Source: Collinsella sp. AF02-46-1
Lineage (GTDB): Bacteria; Actinomycetota; Coriobacteriia; Coriobacteriales; Coriobacteriaceae
DNA: 8,613 nucleotides
Direction of reading: 5' to 3'
NCBI GenBank assembly: GCA_934876235.1
Contig: CAKXKM010000078.1
Span: forward strand, 1 to 8,613
Positions 7,194 to 8,613 of this stretch are shown here, one piece after another. A program made the position numbers and the translations under genes. Each line of letters opens with the position of its first letter. The first letter of the stretch is position 1. The notes beneath the pieces were generated by a model. That model did not search any database and was not told where the DNA came from. It saw only the letters and a list, made by a program, of their open reading frames with translations.

Positions 7194-8156
7194 TTACTGT
7201 TCGCTCTTCGCGAGTGCCTGATCGATCAGTTTGTTGAGCGCCTCGCGCTGCTCAGCGGAGTTGATGCCGCCCATGATCGGCTCTCCCACAATGTTACCGT
7301 TCTGGTCGATCACGTAGGTGGTCGGGAACGAGTACAGGTTGGAGGTGAACTTTCCGGCCTCGCTGTCCGACTTAAACCAGATGTTCTTATACGTCACGCC
7401 CTTCTTGGAAAGCACGTCCTTGGCATCGGCCACCTCGTCTTTGTTGCCATCGAGCGTAAAGGAATTAACGCCCACGACCTGGCCGCCCTTCTCGGCAAGC
7501 TCCTTGTTGAGCTTCTCCAGATCGCCCAGCTCTCCCACGCACGGCTTGCAGGTGGTAAACCAGAAGTTCATGACGGTGACCTTGTTCTTGGAGAACAGCT
7601 CGTCGCTGTTTACATCGTTGCCGTCCAAGTCCTTGCCCTTAAAGCTGGGGAACTTCGTCTCCCCGCTCTCGCCGTTAGTCATGCCTGCGGTCGAGGCATC
7701 GACGCTCTCCCCCTCGCCGGGCGTGCTGCCGCATCCGGGGAACTCCTTCTCCAGCGCCATGAGCTTGTCCTCGATCTCCTTGACCTGCTGCGCGCCGGCC
7801 TTAAGCGTCTTAAGCTCGTCAGCCGCAAACTGATCCTTGGCGCCCTCGATGGTATCGAGCAAGAAGTCACCGTAGTTCTTGCCGTCCTCAATCATGGGAG
7901 TGTCTTTGTTGGCCGCAAGGAACACCTTTTCCCATAGGGCGTTATCGCTCGCAAAGATCTCGTTTTCCTTTTGCAGCAGCTGCTGGTACAGCTCGGCCGC
8001 CTCCTCGGCACTCGACGGCTTTTGCGCTATGAGCTCGGCAATCTGCGCATCGCCGCTCGTAGCACCCTTCGCGTCGCCCTTGGGGGCAGAGCACGCCGCG
8101 AGAGTCAGCGCCAGCACGGGCAGCATCAACAGAGCTGCAATTTTTGACAGTTTCAT
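7194..8156 (-). CDS. TlpA-like thioredoxin-fold lipoprotein (320 aa)
   Basis: An exported, lipid-anchored thiol-disulfide oxidoreductase. The N-terminus is a lipoprotein signal: MKLSK, a hydrophobic core, and lipobox LAAC with Cys22 as the lipid site. Residues about 35-140 form a charged, mostly helical region. A Gly/Ser/Glu linker follows (about 141-166). The thioredoxin-like domain (about 167-320) begins KFPSFKGKDLDG, has the redox motif Cys203-Lys-Pro-Cys206 after VTVMNFWFTT, and the cis-proline Pro278 in SFPTTYVID, as in the TlpA/ResA family. These proteins usually reduce extracytoplasmic disulfides, taking electrons from a membrane partner such as CcdA. No CcdA is seen here. The gene upstream, 35 bases away, is a membrane Fe-S protein in the same direction. 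Usual TlpA proteins are about 170-200 residues, so the N-terminal helical part is extra. Cys142 is an additional outer cysteine. GGAGG precedes the ATG by four bases. A clear terminator follows. Confidence 0.93.
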   Translation of the reverse strand: MKLSKIAALLMLPVLALTLAACSAPKGDAKGATSGDAQIAELIAQKPSSAEEAAELYQQLLQKENEIFASDNALWEKVFLAANKDTPMIEDGKNYGDFLLDTIEGAKDQFAADELKTLKAGAQQVKEIEDKLMALEKEFPGCGSTPGEGESVDASTAGMTNGESGETKFPSFKGKDLDGNDVNSDELFSKNKVTVMNFWFTTCKPCVGELGDLEKLNKELAEKGGQVVGVNSFTLDGNKDEVADAKDVLSKKGVTYKNIWFKSDSEAGKFTSNLYSFPTTYVIDQNGNIVGEPIMGGINSAEQREALNKLIDQALAKSEQ

Positions 8157-8183
8157 GGTTCCTCCGTTTATATCGAAACTTAT

Positions 8184-8195
8184 ATAGGTACCTAT
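8184..8195. promoter_or_regulatory. 12-bp palindrome in an AT-rich gap before the TlpA gene
   Basis: ATAGGTACCTAT is a perfect palindrome overlapping the stop codon of the Fe-S gene (8192-8194). The rest of the 35-base gap is unusually AT-rich for this window and has TATA-like runs (TATATAAG, GATATAAA on the - strand). It could be an operator or a weak internal promoter for the TlpA gene. No good -35 element was found, so this is tentative. Confidence 0.25.
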
Positions 8196-8613
8196 TTGTT
8201 TTCGCAGGCTTGCGTGGACTGCGCGGGTTTGTCGCCCGTCACACCCAGCCCATAGCGAAAGCTAATAGCATCGACGGGGCACGCGCCCACGCATTTGCCG
8301 CAACGAATGCACTCGGCATGGTCGGGCGTACGCGTAACGTCCACGTCCATTTGACACACCTTGGCGCACTTACCGCACGAGACGCATTTGCACTGGTCAA
8401 CCTGGATCCCCAGCAAAGACACCTTGTTCATGAGCGCATAAAATGCGCCGAGGGGGCAAATCCATTTGCAGAAGGGGCGATAGAACAGCACGCTCAGCAC
8501 CGCAACCACAATGAGGATCGCGAGCTTCCAGGAAAAGAGCTTTCCCAGCGCGGAGCGGATTCCCACGTTCATGATGGACAGCGGAATCGCGCCCTCGAGC
8601 ACACCTTGCGGGC
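8192..8613 (-). CDS. membrane-bound 4Fe-4S protein of the NapH/YccM type, 5' end outside the window
   Basis: An electron-transfer membrane protein, seen only in its C-terminal part. The frame is open to the window edge, so the true start lies outside; a GTG at 8602 is only an internal codon candidate. Numbering from that GTG, a membrane helix covers about 24-41. It is followed by YRPFCKWICPLGAFYAL (Cys45, Cys49-Pro50), the CxxxCP signature of NapH-like proteins. Two ferredoxin motifs follow: Cys73, 76, 79, 83 (CVSCGKCAKVC, followed by Gln-Met, not the usual Pro) and Cys98, 101, 104, 108 (CIRCGKCVGACP). In this family the clusters face the cytoplasm and pass electrons through or along the membrane. 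The tail is hydrophilic with one extra cysteine (Cys133). It lies 35 bases upstream of the TlpA lipoprotein on the same strand, suggesting joint expression. The exact electron donor and acceptor cannot be told from the sequence. Confidence 0.9.
   Translation of the reverse strand, partial: PQGVLEGAIPLSIMNVGIRSALGKLFSWKLAILIVVAVLSVLFYRPFCKWICPLGAFYALMNKVSLLGIQVDQCKCVSCGKCAKVCQMDVDVTRTPDHAECIRCGKCVGACPVDAISFRYGLGVTGDKPAQSTQACENK

Noticed and set aside
7001..7237. A 78-codon + strand frame over the reductase-TlpA gap
   Set aside because: It crosses the TlpA terminator and the rhodanese remnant in antisense, and has no ribosome site or protein-like pattern. The - strand explanation is better.

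Overview
The window looks like chromosomal DNA from a GC-rich anaerobic actinobacterium, most likely a Collinsella-like member of the Coriobacteriia. Three things point there: the base composition (high fifties % GC by eye), the mix of genes (a very large MacB-like ABC fusion, a CoA-disulfide reductase with a rhodanese tail, and a ferredoxin/TlpA pair), and a dispersed palindrome of the TGTGACAAAG type that I associate with Collinsella from general memory. The taxonomy is inferred, not proven.

Layout: two genes on the + strand (39-566 and 630-1763) encode small membrane proteins, a DUF3592-type protein and a three-helix protein of unknown function. They converge on a 33-base palindrome (1769-1801) that overlaps the stop codon of the first minus-strand gene. 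Everything from there to the right edge is on the - strand. Read in its direction of transcription (right to left), it contains: a partial membrane-anchored 2x[4Fe-4S] protein of the NapH/YccM type (8192-8613); a TlpA-like thioredoxin lipoprotein (7194-8156) closed by a textbook intrinsic terminator (7141-7168); a 50-codon remnant of a rhodanese gene (6970-7122), two bases ahead of a CoA-disulfide/persulfide reductase with a C-terminal rhodanese domain (5276-6967); a second copy of the 33-base palindrome (5233-5265); and a 1084-residue ABC ATPase-permease fusion (1800-5054).

The right half has a sulfur/thiol redox theme. The Fe-S protein plus TlpA lipoprotein look like an extracytoplasmic thiol-disulfide module, and the CoADR-rhodanese fusion handles CoA disulfide or persulfide in the cytoplasm. 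The ABC fusion is of the MacB/FtsX mechanotransmission class and carries a very large extracytoplasmic domain of unknown fold.

No tRNA, rRNA, CRISPR, insertion sequence or phage gene was seen. The most useful non-obvious observations are the rhodanese remnant that still keeps its cysteine loop, and the pair of same-orientation 33-base palindromes (28 of 33 positions identical) sitting just after two minus-strand stop codons without a U-tract.
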